64,000 bases of DNA from Jeotgalibacillus campisalis (GTDB taxonomy: Bacteria > Bacillota > Bacilli > Bacillales > Jeotgalibacillaceae): assembly GCF_000829515.1 (NCBI RefSeq), contig NZ_JXRR01000017.1:310001-374000 (forward strand), in the 5' to 3' direction. The notes beneath the pieces are model-generated. The model did not search any database. It was not told where the DNA came from and saw only the letters and a program-made list of their open reading frames with translations. This document shows positions 28,314-37,421 of the stretch, in pieces. Both the position numbers and the translations under genes were made by a program. The stretch's first letter is position 1. Each line of letters begins with the position of its first letter.

Positions 28314-29087
28314 TTATTCTCCTTTAAATACCGGCGTCCGCTTTTGAATAAAAGCGTCAATTCCTTCCTTTGCATCGTTTGATACAAAGACCTCTCCAAA
28401 CCAGTCAGCTTCTTTTTGAACTCCTTGTTCAAAGTCAGCAGTTTTTGCGTACTGGAGCAAATCCAGTGCAGCTTTCACAGACAGCGGGCTTTTTTGAGCC
28501 ATTTTAAGTGCAAGCGCTTTCGATTTTTCAAATACTTCTTCTTCAGGGAATGCTTGATTGGCAAGTCCCCATTGAACAGCTTCTTTACCCGAAATAGGTT
28601 CACTTGTCAGCAGCATTTCAGCAGCTTTTGCAAAGCCCACAAATCTCGGAAGGCGTTGAGAGCCTGCAAACCCCGGCACTAGACCAAGCTGCAGTTCCGG
28701 CAGTCCCAATTTTGCCTCTTCACTGACATAGCGGATATGACATCCCATCGCCAATTCGAGACCTCCGCCAAGTGCTGCACCGTGAATAGAGGCAATAATC
28801 GGTTTTGAGAACGATTCCATTCGTTCAAAAACACGCTGCCCCCTTCTTGCCAGTTCACTGAAAGCTGCCCCATCCTCAATTTGTGTAAATTCTTTAATGT
28901 CTGCACCTGCTGAGAAGAAGCGGCCTTTTCCATGAATAAGCAGGCTCCTTACTTCAGGGTCATGCTCCACCGCTGTCAGCCATTGATCTATCTCTTCAAT
29001 TAACTGACTGGCAAGAGCATTTGCAGGAGGACGCTCAATCGTGGCTGTTGATACCATTTGTTCATTTTCCCAAGTTAAAAAGCCCAT
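28314..29087 (-). CDS. fadB: Enoyl-CoA hydratase/isomerase family protein (YsiB/FadB)
   Basis: A 257-residue crotonase-fold protein, probably hydrating 2-enoyl-CoA during fatty-acid beta-oxidation. The oxyanion-hole motifs are FSAGADIKEF near residue 60 and AALGGGLELAMGCHIRYV near residue 105, and the catalytic Glu region (LGLPELQLGLVPGFAGSQRL) follows. AAGGGGAG lies 6 bases upstream of the ATG. In B. subtilis ysiB, renamed fadB, holds the same place between fadR and etfB. Confidence 0.93.
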   Translation of the reverse strand: MGFLTWENEQMVSTATIERPPANALASQLIEEIDQWLTAVEHDPEVRSLLIHGKGRFFSAGADIKEFTQIEDGAAFSELARRGQRVFERMESFSKPIIASIHGAALGGGLELAMGCHIRYVSEEAKLGLPELQLGLVPGFAGSQRLPRFVGFAKAAEMLLTSEPISGKEAVQWGLANQAFPEEEVFEKSKALALKMAQKSPLSVKAALDLLQYAKTADFEQGVQKEADWFGEVFVSNDAKEGIDAFIQKRTPVFKGE

Positions 29088-29100
29088 CCTTTTCTCCCCT

Positions 29101-29682
29101 TTACTTTTTTAATCCGTTCACAAGCAATGAATGAATGCCCGGACCGAGTTTAGTAATATCATATTTTTGGTCATTAATGACCCAAGTGGTTGCCACCTCA
29201 TCTATCGTACCAAAGACCATTTGCCTTGCCAATCGAATGTCTAAATCTTCAGTCAATACACCGCTTTGGACACCGTTCTTAAGTACCTCGTCAACCACCA
29301 GTAAATATTCTTTTAACACCTTATTAATTTTCAAGCGTATGTCTTTATTGGACTGTCTAAGTTCCAATTGCGTCACAATTGCGAGATGATGATCGTCTGC
29401 AAGCATTTGAAAATGACTCTTTATTAAAATTTCAAGCTGTTTGATCGCATCTTCTTCCCCGGTCATTTTCCCCCGGATGGACGTTACAAACTGTCCCATT
29501 TTTTCTTCAAATAAGGATATTAAAATATCCTCTTTATTTTTAAAGTAAAGATAGATGGTGCCATCTGCAACGCCTGCCTGTTTGGCAATCTTAGAAACCT
29601 GGGAGTGGTGATAGCCATTTTCTGCGATGACCACAACGGCTGCGTCTATGATCTGCTTATATTTAGGTTTATCTTTCTTCAA
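29101..29682 (-). CDS. fadR: FadR, TetR-family repressor of fatty-acid degradation (YsiA)
   Basis: A TetR-type regulator that represses beta-oxidation genes in Bacillus and is released by long-chain acyl-CoA. The HTH is at the N-terminus (NGYHHSQVSKIAKQAGVADG, then TIYLYFKNKEDIL), with a helical ligand domain behind. I place the start at a TTG (29680-29682), which aligns with known FadR N-termini and has AAGGTGA 8 bases upstream. An ATG three codons earlier and a longer extension are alternatives. A near-perfect FadR box lies upstream, so autoregulation is expected. Confidence 0.93.
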   Translation of the reverse strand: MKKDKPKYKQIIDAAVVVIAENGYHHSQVSKIAKQAGVADGTIYLYFKNKEDILISLFEEKMGQFVTSIRGKMTGEEDAIKQLEILIKSHFQMLADDHHLAIVTQLELRQSNKDIRLKINKVLKEYLLVVDEVLKNGVQSGVLTEDLDIRLARQMVFGTIDEVATTWVINDQKYDITKLGPGIHSLLVNGLKK

Positions 29683-29735
29683 GTGGGTCATCACCTTTCG
29701 TACCGTATTCACATTTAAAATAAAAAAAGAAATTA

Positions 29736-29753
29736 TGAATGAATAGTCATTCA
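29736..29753. promoter_or_regulatory. FadR operator upstream of fadR
   Basis: TGAATGAATAGTCATTCA fits the FadR consensus TGAATGAMTANTCATTCA at every position. It sits within a longer palindrome extending to AAATTATG/CATAATTT. It begins 7 bases downstream of the -10 at 29761-29766, so bound FadR would block the promoter. Confidence 0.9.
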
Positions 29754-29760
29754 TAATTTC

Positions 29761-29789
29761 ATCTTACTAACTACTATCTTATTAGTCAA
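29761..29789 (-). promoter_or_regulatory. Sigma-A promoter of fadR-fadB-etfBA
   Basis: Minus strand: -35 TTGACT (29784-29789), 17-bp spacer, -10 TAAGAT (29761-29766). The FadR box overlaps the expected start site. Confidence 0.8.
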
Positions 29790-29848
29790 GTATAAACCCA
29801 TTATTTTAAATTTGGAAAGAGTGGGTTCTTCACTCTTCCCCGTACAAG

Positions 29849-31543
29849 CTAACCTGACTTCTGGTTTGATTGCTTTTCTTTTTCTTCCTCTACAAGTTTT
29901 CTTCTAAGAATTTTTCCTACTGCTGTTTTAGGAAGTTCTTGTCTAAACTCATATATTCTAGGAACTTTATAAGAAGCAAGGTGCTGACGGGCAAATTCAT
30001 CTAATTCTTTTTCAGTCGCTTGCTGACCCTGTTTCAACACGACAAAGATCTTCACTGTTTCTCCCCTGTATGCATCAGGTACGCCAACAGTAACCACTTC
30101 CTGTATCGCAGGATGCTCATACATAACTTCTTCAATCTCACGAGGATAAATATTAAATCCACCTGCAATAATCATATCTTTTTTACGATCAACAATATAG
30201 AAAAATCCTTCTTCATCCATGTACCCAAGGTCGCCTGTATAAAGCCAGCCGTCTCGTAAAATGGATGCTGTTTCTTCAGGCTGATTCCAATAGCCTTTCA
30301 TTACCTGCGGGCCTTTGACTATAATCTCTCCAATTTCTCCAGCAGGAAGAGGTTTACCCGTCTCCATTGAGATGATTTTTGAATCTGTATCAGGCCACGG
30401 GACCCCTACGCTTCCTTTAATCCTTTTTTGATCCCAGATAAAATTTGAATGCGTTACAGGTGAGGACTCGGTCAGACCATATCCTTCTACAAGTTTTCCT
30501 CCAGTGAGTGATTCGAACTTTTCCTGCACCTCAACCGGCAAGGGAGCAGAGCCGCTTATACATGATTGAACACTTGTCAAATCATATTTGCTCAATTCCG
30601 GGTGATTCAAAATCCCAATATAAATCGTCGGGGCTCCAGGGAAAATAGTCGGGCGCTGCTTATGAATCGTCTTAAGGACCGTATCGACATCAAACTTTGG
30701 CAAAAGAATCATTTTGTAGCCCTGCATGACAGATAGAATCATAACAGTCGTCATGCCATATACATGGAAGAACGGCAGGATTCCTAAAATAGTTTCTTCC
30801 CCTTTTTTATTTTTATAGAGCCAGGCGTCACACATGGAAGCATTGGCAATTAAATTTTTATGAGTGAGCATCACTCCTTTAGGATGCCCGGTTGTTCCGC
30901 CAGTATATTGCAAGATGGCGATATCTTCTTCAAAATCTAATACGTGCTCAACAGGATCTGGTGTGGAGATCTTCAGAATTTCCGGCAGTAAGTGGTTGCT
31001 GCCGCTATGCTCAACCTTTACCGTCATGCCGTACTGCTTTTTTTGAATAAATGGATAAAGAAGATTTTTAGGAAACGGCAGAAAATCTTTAATGCCTGAA
31101 ATGATCATATGCTTCAGGTCTGTGCTGTTAAATACGGCTGAAACTCTAGGGAACAAGATATCCAATGTAACGATGGCTTTCGCTCCAGAATCCTTCATTT
31201 GATATTCAATTTCTCTTTCTGTGTAAAGCGGGTTGGTCTGAACGACTACGGCACCGGCGTACAGAATTCCATAATAGGCGATGACAGATGCCGGTGTGTT
31301 GGGAAGCATAATCGCTACCCGGTCTCCTTTTTCTATCCCAATATCCTGCAGATACTTCGCCATTTTTAAAGAACTTTCATGCATTTCCTTGTACGTAAAT
31401 TCTTTCCCCATAAAATGAACTGCTTTTTTGTCCGGATAACGCTCTGCTGCTTCTGTTAAATAAGCATGAACTGGCTTATGTTCCAGATCAATATGCGTCG
31501 GAATCGTATCCGGATAAAGATTCAGCCAAGGCTGATTTCCCAT
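29849..31543 (-). CDS. lcfA: Long-chain fatty-acid-CoA ligase
   Basis: Activates fatty acids with ATP and CoA. The 564-residue ANL-superfamily enzyme has the P-loop YTGGTTGHPKG near residue 215, the YGLTESSP motif near residue 355, GWLYTGDLGYMDEEG near residue 430, and the C-terminal catalytic Lys in KTAVGKILRRK. GGGAGGG precedes the ATG. In B. subtilis lcfA heads the FadR operon. Here the operator lies between lcfA and fadR, and lcfA has its own promoter with a cre-like site, so its control may differ. Confidence 0.96.
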   Translation of the reverse strand: MGNQPWLNLYPDTIPTHIDLEHKPVHAYLTEAAERYPDKKAVHFMGKEFTYKEMHESSLKMAKYLQDIGIEKGDRVAIMLPNTPASVIAYYGILYAGAVVVQTNPLYTEREIEYQMKDSGAKAIVTLDILFPRVSAVFNSTDLKHMIISGIKDFLPFPKNLLYPFIQKKQYGMTVKVEHSGSNHLLPEILKISTPDPVEHVLDFEEDIAILQYTGGTTGHPKGVMLTHKNLIANASMCDAWLYKNKKGEETILGILPFFHVYGMTTVMILSVMQGYKMILLPKFDVDTVLKTIHKQRPTIFPGAPTIYIGILNHPELSKYDLTSVQSCISGSAPLPVEVQEKFESLTGGKLVEGYGLTESSPVTHSNFIWDQKRIKGSVGVPWPDTDSKIISMETGKPLPAGEIGEIIVKGPQVMKGYWNQPEETASILRDGWLYTGDLGYMDEEGFFYIVDRKKDMIIAGGFNIYPREIEEVMYEHPAIQEVVTVGVPDAYRGETVKIFVVLKQGQQATEKELDEFARQHLASYKVPRIYEFRQELPKTAVGKILRRKLVEEEKEKQSNQKSG

Positions 31544-31598
31544 GTAATTCCCTCCCTTTATAAAGTGAAAATATTAGAAAATTCTCATTTCTTATTTT

Positions 31599-31627
31599 AT
31601 TATAATCGAAAAGGAAAGCGGTTACAA
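31599..31627 (-). promoter_or_regulatory. lcfA promoter overlapped by a cre-like site
   Basis: Minus strand: -35 TTGTAA (31622-31627), 17-bp spacer, -10 TATAAT (31599-31604). TGTAACCGCTTTCC (31613-31626) overlaps the -35 and differs from the ideal cre palindrome TGAAAGCGCTTTCA at three positions. Repression by CcpA in rich carbon sources is therefore plausible. Confidence 0.6.
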
Positions 31628-31680
31628 TTTTACTATGAGAAAAAAGACACAGTTTACTGAACAATATATTTCAAGAATGC

Positions 31681-31749
31681 TGAATACATCATAAGCAAAA
31701 CACAGGCCGCAGCAGGACCCATGTTTTGCCCCAGGTTAAAGAAGCTGTA
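31681..31749 (-). CDS. Possible 22-aa hydrophobic peptide ORF
   Basis: A tiny minus-strand ORF starting MGPAAACVLLMMYSAFLKYI. GGGG lies 6 bases before the ATG, at the end of the intergenic gap before lcfA. It is in the same frame as the 25-aa ORF just upstream, separated from it by three tandem stop codons. It could be a second small membrane peptide or a chance frame; no family was recognised. Coordinates are accurate to within a few bases. Confidence 0.22.
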
Positions 31750-31764
31750 TCTCTTAATTTATTA

Positions 31765-31842
31765 TTACAGGGCTAAATAAATGACTCCAATTACGATAAA
31801 TACTGCACAGCAGGCAATTAAAATTTTCGCCAATGTTTCCAC
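31765..31842 (-). CDS. 25-aa single-span membrane peptide downstream of yshE
   Basis: A short ORF (GTG start at 31840-31842, 25 residues, beginning METLAKILIACC). It is almost entirely one transmembrane helix and ends in three consecutive TAA codons. A GGGGGG ribosome site overlaps the yshE stop codon and lies 6 bases before the GTG, so translation would be coupled to YshE, which is itself a small membrane protein. No family was recognised. The strong ribosome site and coupling argue for a real gene. Confidence 0.5.
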   Translation of the reverse strand: METLAKILIACCAVFIVIGVIYLAL

Positions 31843-31853
31843 GCTTGTCCCCC

Positions 31854-32261
31854 CTACGTAATACTTGCGCCGATCACAAACGATAGTCCAACCGAAATCA
31901 CCATCGAGATAAACCCTACCGCTTTGTTGTTATTCATGATTTCTTCGTCGACTTTAAAACGAGGTGTTAAAAATTCAAACATAAAATAAGCAATAAGCAG
32001 GAGGACGAAGCCATAAATACCCCAGCCCATCATTGAAATGAGCGTATCATGCTGATCAATGGAATACCGGAAAATATTTGCAATACCAAAAACCTTTCCG
32101 CCTGTAGCCATTGCAACAGCAATGTTTCCCTTTTTGATTTCATCCCAATTATTGTACTTTGTAACCATCTCAAATACTGCTAGAAAGACAATCATACAAA
32201 GGACTACAACGCTGTAATATCCCGCCGTTTCGACTAATGGATGCTGCCAGAAGTGATCCAT
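31854..32261 (-). CDS. yshE: YshE, DUF350 family membrane protein
   Basis: A 135-residue protein with four hydrophobic segments and few loops, of the DUF350 family of small inner-membrane proteins. Function is not established. It lies 31 bases downstream of mutS2 and is followed by a coupled 25-codon ORF. In B. subtilis yshE is in the same position. Confidence 0.85.
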   Translation of the reverse strand: MDHFWQHPLVETAGYYSVVVLCMIVFLAVFEMVTKYNNWDEIKKGNIAVAMATGGKVFGIANIFRYSIDQHDTLISMMGWGIYGFVLLLIAYFMFEFLTPRFKVDEEIMNNNKAVGFISMVISVGLSFVIGASIT

Positions 32262-32292
32262 CTATCTAAGCTCCTTAAATACAGATTTATCA

Positions 32293-34656
32293 TCATTTGA
32301 ATTCCACTACGGTAACTCCGCTTCCGCCTTCACCGCTTTCACCCAGTCTTACTTTTTTTACAGAACGGTGACTTTTTAATTTTTCCTGCACCCCGGATCT
32401 CAGTGCACCGGTTCCTTTTCCGTGAATAATCGATACTCTAGGATATCCGGCAAGCAGTGCGTCATCGATATATTTATCTACTTTCATAAGGGCATTTTCA
32501 AATCTTTCCCCGCGTAAATCAAGCTCTAATCCAACATGGTACTCTTTCCCTTTTACAGTAGCAAGCGGCTTCGGCTCAGCCTTTTTCTCTGCTTTTTTAA
32601 ACTCAAGATCTTTTTCTTCCACTTTCATTTTCAATATCCCGATTTGAACGCTCCATTCTTTCTCAGAAATCTTGTCCAATAAAATCCCGCGCTGTCCGAA
32701 AGTAAGCACCTGTACTTCATCTCCTGGTTCGAGAACTCTTGAAGATGGTTTTTTAGCGGCTGTCTTTTTATTTTTAGCAGAAGGAGAAGGTGCAGCTTCC
32801 TCGAGTCTTTTTCTCGCATCGATTAGTTCATGTTCCTTCACGTCTGCATTTTTTTCAAGACGAAGTTTTCTAAGATCTGAAAGAACTTCCTCTGCTTCTC
32901 TTTTTGCCTGTTCAACCAATGAATTGGCTTTTTGACGAGCCTTCTCATACATATCGTCCCGTTTGTCCCAGAATTCGCTCATTTGCTTCTGCATATCTTT
33001 ATGCAAATTCTGCGCATCTTTTAAATAATCGTGCGCGTCTTCATAGTCCTGTTCAGCACTTTTACGGCTCGTTTCAAGCGAAGCAATCATCGACTCTACT
33101 GCTTTGCTGTCTGTGCCTACGAATGTCTTTGCATGCGCAATAACATGTTCTCCAAGTCCAAGACGCTTGGATATATCAAAGGCATTGCTTCGCCCCGGTA
33201 CTCCAATTAAGAGCCTGTATGTTGGACTTAACGTGTTTACATCGAATTCAACGCTTGCATTGACAACACCGTCGCGGTTATAGCCATACGCTTTCAACTC
33301 AGGATAATGAGTCGTGGCAACGACCCGTGACCCTTTGCTATGCACTTCGTCCAATATGGAAATGGCAAGTGCTGCACCTTCCTGGGGATCGGTTCCTGCA
33401 CCCAGCTCATCGAACAGAACAAGACTGCCGCTGTCGGCTTGCTGCAGAATTTTTACGATATTCACCATATGAGAAGAGAACGTGCTTAAGCTTTGTTCAA
33501 TGGACTGCTCGTCTCCAATATCTGCCCATACCGATTCGAAAACAGCAATTTTAGAGCCGTCAAGAACGGGCAGCGGAAGACCCGCCTGCGCCATCAGTGT
33601 ACATAATCCAATGGTTTTTAATGTGACGGTCTTTCCTCCCGTATTGGGTCCTGTAATAACAATAGCGGTAAAATCTTCCCCAAGAAAAATATCATTCGCC
33701 ACAGCTTCTTCCATTGGCAAAAGAGGATGCCTTGCTTTATTTAAGTGGATGATTCCCCGGTCATTTACTTCAGGCTTTGTCGCTTTAATAGACCTGCCGT
33801 ACTTGGCTTTTGAAAACATAAAATCAATATCTCCCAGGACATCTGTAGTCAGCAGAAGGTCATAGGCTTCTGCGCTGACGGCTAGACTTAATTCAAGCAG
33901 GATACGCTCAATTTCTTCCTGTTCTTTCAGCCGCTGTTCACGAAGCTGATTATTAAAGTTTACGATCGCTTCAGGTTCTACAAACACAGTTTGCCCTGAT
34001 GAAGATTGGTCGTGCACAATCCCTCCATAATGACCTCTGTATTCTTGCTTAACCGGTATAACATAACGGTCATTTCGTATGGTAATGATAGCGTCCGAAA
34101 GCATTGTCTGTGCATTTTTCGAACGAATGGTGCTCTCCAGCTTTTCTCTGATTCTGCTTTCACTTGATCGGATTTTCTGACGAATGGAACGAAGATCTGC
34201 ACTGGCTGAATCCAGGATCTCCCCATTCTCATCAATTGCATCATAAATTAGATGCTCTAAATGAGTCAGCACCGCCATTGCTTCTTTTTTATTCTCAAGA
34301 ATTGGAAGACTGATCTCCTCATCGTCAATCAATTTTTCTATAAAATTCCGGATCGTTTTGCTTGCCCGAATCGTGCTGGCGATCTTAACAAGCTCGAACG
34401 GACTAAGCGAACCGCCGATTTGTGTTCTTTTTACATGAGGACGGATATCAAATATTCCCCCGAGCGGCATGCCGCCCTTTATCCGGAGAACTGTTGCCGC
34501 CTCATCTGTTTCATCCTGAAGCTGTACGACCTCTTCGAATGAAGTGGATGGTTCCATTTTATTAATTCGTTTAGTCCCGAGTTCGGATGCTGCGTACTCT
34601 TTTACTAGCTGTTTTATTTTTGTAAACTCTAATGTGTTTAATGCTTTTTCGTTCAA
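32293..34656 (-). CDS. mutS2: Endonuclease MutS2
   Basis: A 787-residue MutS2 (MutSB) protein with MutS core and clamp helices, an ATPase with Walker A GPNTGGKT near residue 335, a long charged coiled coil (about 515-630), and a C-terminal Smr nuclease domain ([21 protein letters not shown]). It lacks the mismatch-recognition domain of MutS. In Bacilli it is linked to suppression of recombination and to rescue of collided ribosomes. It starts 12 bases past the polX stop, with AAGGAGG upstream. Confidence 0.96.
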   Translation of the reverse strand: MNEKALNTLEFTKIKQLVKEYAASELGTKRINKMEPSTSFEEVVQLQDETDEAATVLRIKGGMPLGGIFDIRPHVKRTQIGGSLSPFELVKIASTIRASKTIRNFIEKLIDDEEISLPILENKKEAMAVLTHLEHLIYDAIDENGEILDSASADLRSIRQKIRSSESRIREKLESTIRSKNAQTMLSDAIITIRNDRYVIPVKQEYRGHYGGIVHDQSSSGQTVFVEPEAIVNFNNQLREQRLKEQEEIERILLELSLAVSAEAYDLLLTTDVLGDIDFMFSKAKYGRSIKATKPEVNDRGIIHLNKARHPLLPMEEAVANDIFLGEDFTAIVITGPNTGGKTVTLKTIGLCTLMAQAGLPLPVLDGSKIAVFESVWADIGDEQSIEQSLSTFSSHMVNIVKILQQADSGSLVLFDELGAGTDPQEGAALAISILDEVHSKGSRVVATTHYPELKAYGYNRDGVVNASVEFDVNTLSPTYRLLIGVPGRSNAFDISKRLGLGEHVIAHAKTFVGTDSKAVESMIASLETSRKSAEQDYEDAHDYLKDAQNLHKDMQKQMSEFWDKRDDMYEKARQKANSLVEQAKREAEEVLSDLRKLRLEKNADVKEHELIDARKRLEEAAPSPSAKNKKTAAKKPSSRVLEPGDEVQVLTFGQRGILLDKISEKEWSVQIGILKMKVEEKDLEFKKAEKKAEPKPLATVKGKEYHVGLELDLRGERFENALMKVDKYIDDALLAGYPRVSIIHGKGTGALRSGVQEKLKSHRSVKKVRLGESGEGGSGVTVVEFK

Positions 34657-34668
34657 AGAAGTTCCTCC

Positions 34669-36381
34669 TTACGTATGACGGTTCAAAAATCGGGACAGGT
34701 CTTTCCAGGATCGGGTATTTAAAACGGAATCCGGTTTCAGCCATCCTTTTCTTCCAACTTGCACGCCGTATTCCATAAAATCGAGATGAGTTCGGTCATG
34801 AGCATCTGTATTGATGACGACCTGTACTCCTTTGGCTTGAGCGAGTTCTACATAATCGGCACTTAAATCGAACCGGTTTGGGTTGGCATTGAGCTCTAGT
34901 GCCGTTTGTGTTTTGGCCGCCATATCAATCAGTTCCTCAACATTTACTTTATAGCCTTCTCTTTTTCCAAGAAGTCTGCCTGTAGGATGGGCAATAATGT
35001 CTACATGCGGATTTTCAAGAGCCGTCTGCAAACGCTTCATGATCTTTTCCTCTGATTGAGAAAAACTGGAGTGAATGGAAGCGATCACAATATCCATTTT
35101 TGATAAAAGCTCGTCTTCATAATCAAGTGTTCCGTCTGGTAAGATATCCATTTCTACACCTGAAAGAATTTCAATATCTGAGTATTTTTTATTCAGCTGC
35201 TTAATTTCTTCCAGCTGTTTTTCAAGACGATCAGCAGAAAGTCCGTTTGCCACCTTCAAGTAATGTGAGTGATCAGTAATGGCCATATATTCATAGCCTT
35301 TTGCTCTGCATGCCTCAATCATTTCCTCTAAAGAATAGGCTCCATCAGACCAGGTCGTGTGCATATGAAGATCCCCTCTTATCTGAGAACGCTCAATCAA
35401 CACGGCGGAATCTTTATGCTTTTCTACTTCTCTGCCATCTTCTCTGACCTCTGGAGGAATGAAAGACAGCCCGAAGTGATCAAAAAATTCAGATTCTGTA
35501 GAAAAATGCTTCACTTCACCGGTTTCTACCGATTCAACGCCATACTCGCTGATTTTTTCCCCACGCACTTTTGCCAGCTGACGCATTTTTACATTATGAT
35601 CTTTTGAGCCGGTAAAATGATGCAGCGTAGTAGCAAAGGATTCTTCCTTTACGAGTCTGATATCAACTGATACATCCCATCCGCGGTCGAGAACAATTGA
35701 AACCTTTGTATCGCCGTTAGAAACCACTTCTTTCACACCTGAAATAGCCACAAGCTTTTCTCTAACCTCTGCAGGCATCGAAGTTGAGACAATGTAGTCC
35801 AGGTCTTTGATCGTTTCTCTTGCTCTTCTTAAACTTCCGGCTCTTGAAAAGCGGTCGACCTCTGAGATGGTTGAGAGAATTTTATCGAGTTCTTCAGCAA
35901 TCGGAAGCATAAATGAGATTGGAAGGCGGTCTGGTCTTTTCCCCACTTCTCCAATGACTGCAAGTATTTTTTCCTCTGTTTTTGCCCCGAAGCCCGCAAG
36001 GCCCCGGACCTGATGTTCTTCACAGGCTTTTTTTAATTCATCTATATTTTTTACATCCAGTTCCTGATAAAGTTTTGCAATCTTTTTTCCACCTAATCCA
36101 GGCAGCTTAAGCAAGGGAACGAGTCCTTCAGGAACTTCTTTCATTAATGAAGCAAGAACACTGGACTCTCCTGTCTCTATGTATTCCTCAATCACTGCAG
36201 CTGTGCCTTTGCCTACCCCTTTAAGCGTTTTGAAATCACTGATTTGAGAAAGGCTCCGGTCATCTGTTTCAATTGCAAGTGCAGCTTTTCTAAATGCACT
36301 GATCTTAAAGGAGTTTTCACCCTTCAATTCCATATAAACTGCAATCGTCTCCAATAATTTTATTAGATCTTTTTTATTCAT
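34669..36381 (-). CDS. polX: DNA polymerase X with PHP domain
   Basis: A 570-residue family X polymerase. Two helix-hairpin-helix motifs (LKGVGKGTAAVIEEY and LPGLGGKKIAKLY) precede the nucleotidyltransferase core (GSLRRARETIKDLDYIVS, residues about 185-205). The C-terminal PHP nuclease domain (DLHMHTTWSDGAYSLEEM, AITDHSHYL, DAHDRTH) provides 3'-5' exonuclease activity in the B. subtilis protein. It is thought to act in base excision repair gap filling. It lies between cvpA and mutS2 as in B. subtilis yshC. Confidence 0.95.
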   Translation of the reverse strand: MNKKDLIKLLETIAVYMELKGENSFKISAFRKAALAIETDDRSLSQISDFKTLKGVGKGTAAVIEEYIETGESSVLASLMKEVPEGLVPLLKLPGLGGKKIAKLYQELDVKNIDELKKACEEHQVRGLAGFGAKTEEKILAVIGEVGKRPDRLPISFMLPIAEELDKILSTISEVDRFSRAGSLRRARETIKDLDYIVSTSMPAEVREKLVAISGVKEVVSNGDTKVSIVLDRGWDVSVDIRLVKEESFATTLHHFTGSKDHNVKMRQLAKVRGEKISEYGVESVETGEVKHFSTESEFFDHFGLSFIPPEVREDGREVEKHKDSAVLIERSQIRGDLHMHTTWSDGAYSLEEMIEACRAKGYEYMAITDHSHYLKVANGLSADRLEKQLEEIKQLNKKYSDIEILSGVEMDILPDGTLDYEDELLSKMDIVIASIHSSFSQSEEKIMKRLQTALENPHVDIIAHPTGRLLGKREGYKVNVEELIDMAAKTQTALELNANPNRFDLSADYVELAQAKGVQVVINTDAHDRTHLDFMEYGVQVGRKGWLKPDSVLNTRSWKDLSRFLNRHT

Positions 36382-36433
36382 TTACGTTCCCTCCGCTTCA
36401 CTGTTCATCTTAGCAAATTCTTGCTCATAATAA

Positions 36434-36468
36434 AAAGCCTGGCCCCATAAATGGAGATCCAGGCATCC
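36434..36468 (-). terminator. Terminator after cvpA
   Basis: On the minus strand GCCTGG and CCAGGC (with GGGGCC at the base) pair and are followed by TTTTTATTATG. It separates zapA-cvpA from polX. Confidence 0.75.
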
Positions 36469-36488
36469 TATTAAGCAGGTTTCCCGGC

Positions 36489-37031
36489 CTACGAACGAGT
36501 TTCCAGCCACCATTCTTTTACTTGCTCAGAAAATATAGGTGTTTGCTGTAAAACAAATTCAGCAAGCCAGGAGCCGCTCAATGCACTTTGAACTGAATTA
36601 ATTGGCAGCATTGCCGCTATATAAAGTAAAACAAACAGAACGATATAAATCTCAATTAACCCCAGCGCTCCGCCTCCCGCTATATTTAACGGCCGCAAAA
36701 GCGGGAACTGTGAAACTGAATCAAACATGGAGCCAATGAGCTGCATTATGATTTTAGCACCAAAGAATATAATGGCAAATGCAATAATCCGGTAGTAAGC
36801 ATCTTCAAAATTCACGGTGTCTGCGATCATCCCTAGCTGCGACTGACTATCTAAATTCGGATATGGAATCCAAAGCGTCAGTTTAGGAGCGAGAACATCG
36901 TAGTAAACATAGGCAACGTAAAACGCAATAAAGAAGCCGATCATATGAATAAACTGCAAAATAAATCCTCTTCTTAGTCCTACTAAAAACCCCATAATCA
37001 GTAGAATCAATAAAATCAAATCCAGCATCAA
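36489..37031 (-). CDS. yshB: CvpA family membrane protein (YshB)
   Basis: A 180-residue membrane protein with four predicted transmembrane helices. It starts MLDLILLILLIMGFLVGLRR, which is typical of the CvpA/colicin V production family. The molecular role is not settled; CvpA proteins are linked to envelope homeostasis. It begins 4 bases after the zapA stop and so belongs with zapA. Confidence 0.9.
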   Translation of the reverse strand: MMLDLILLILLIMGFLVGLRRGFILQFIHMIGFFIAFYVAYVYYDVLAPKLTLWIPYPNLDSQSQLGMIADTVNFEDAYYRIIAFAIIFFGAKIIMQLIGSMFDSVSQFPLLRPLNIAGGGALGLIEIYIVLFVLLYIAAMLPINSVQSALSGSWLAEFVLQQTPIFSEQVKEWWLETRS

Positions 37032-37035
37032 GCAT

Positions 37036-37296
37036 TCAATCCTTTAACTTTTTTAATTCACTCTCTAATTCTTCTATTTCTTCTTTAAGCTTTAAATAAT
37101 CGTGTACCGCATTTACAGCCGTTAGAACAGCAAGTTTTGATGTATCCAGAGAAGGATTTTTACTGCTGATCTCTCTCATTTTATCATCAACCATTGAAGC
37201 GACAAGCCGGATATGAGACGTGGACTCACTGCCAACAATGGAGTATGATTGTCCATAGATATCAACGCTTATGCGATTTTTTTCATTCTGAGACAA
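37036..37296 (-). CDS. zapA: Cell division protein ZapA
   Basis: A small Z-ring-associated protein (about 86 aa) that promotes FtsZ bundling. The N-terminal fold ([17 protein letters not shown]) and the C-terminal coiled coil ([19 protein letters not shown]) are typical. The start is uncertain. A TTG at 37294-37296 ([14 protein letters not shown] onward) has GGGGG 8-9 bases upstream and aligns with known ZapA. An ATG five codons earlier lacks a good ribosome site. It is divergent from rnhC. Confidence 0.93.
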   Translation of the reverse strand: MSQNEKNRISVDIYGQSYSIVGSESTSHIRLVASMVDDKMREISSKNPSLDTSKLAVLTAVNAVHDYLKLKEEIEELESELKKLKD

Positions 37297-37421
37297 CGTA
37301 TAAGCCCCCATTCTTCGAGAATCCTAATCACTATCATAACACGTACCATTTCAAGATGAAAAGAAAAGATAATAAGCAGCCGGAAAATAGTCCGGTTTAT
37401 TGAAATGAAGGAGTTTTATAT

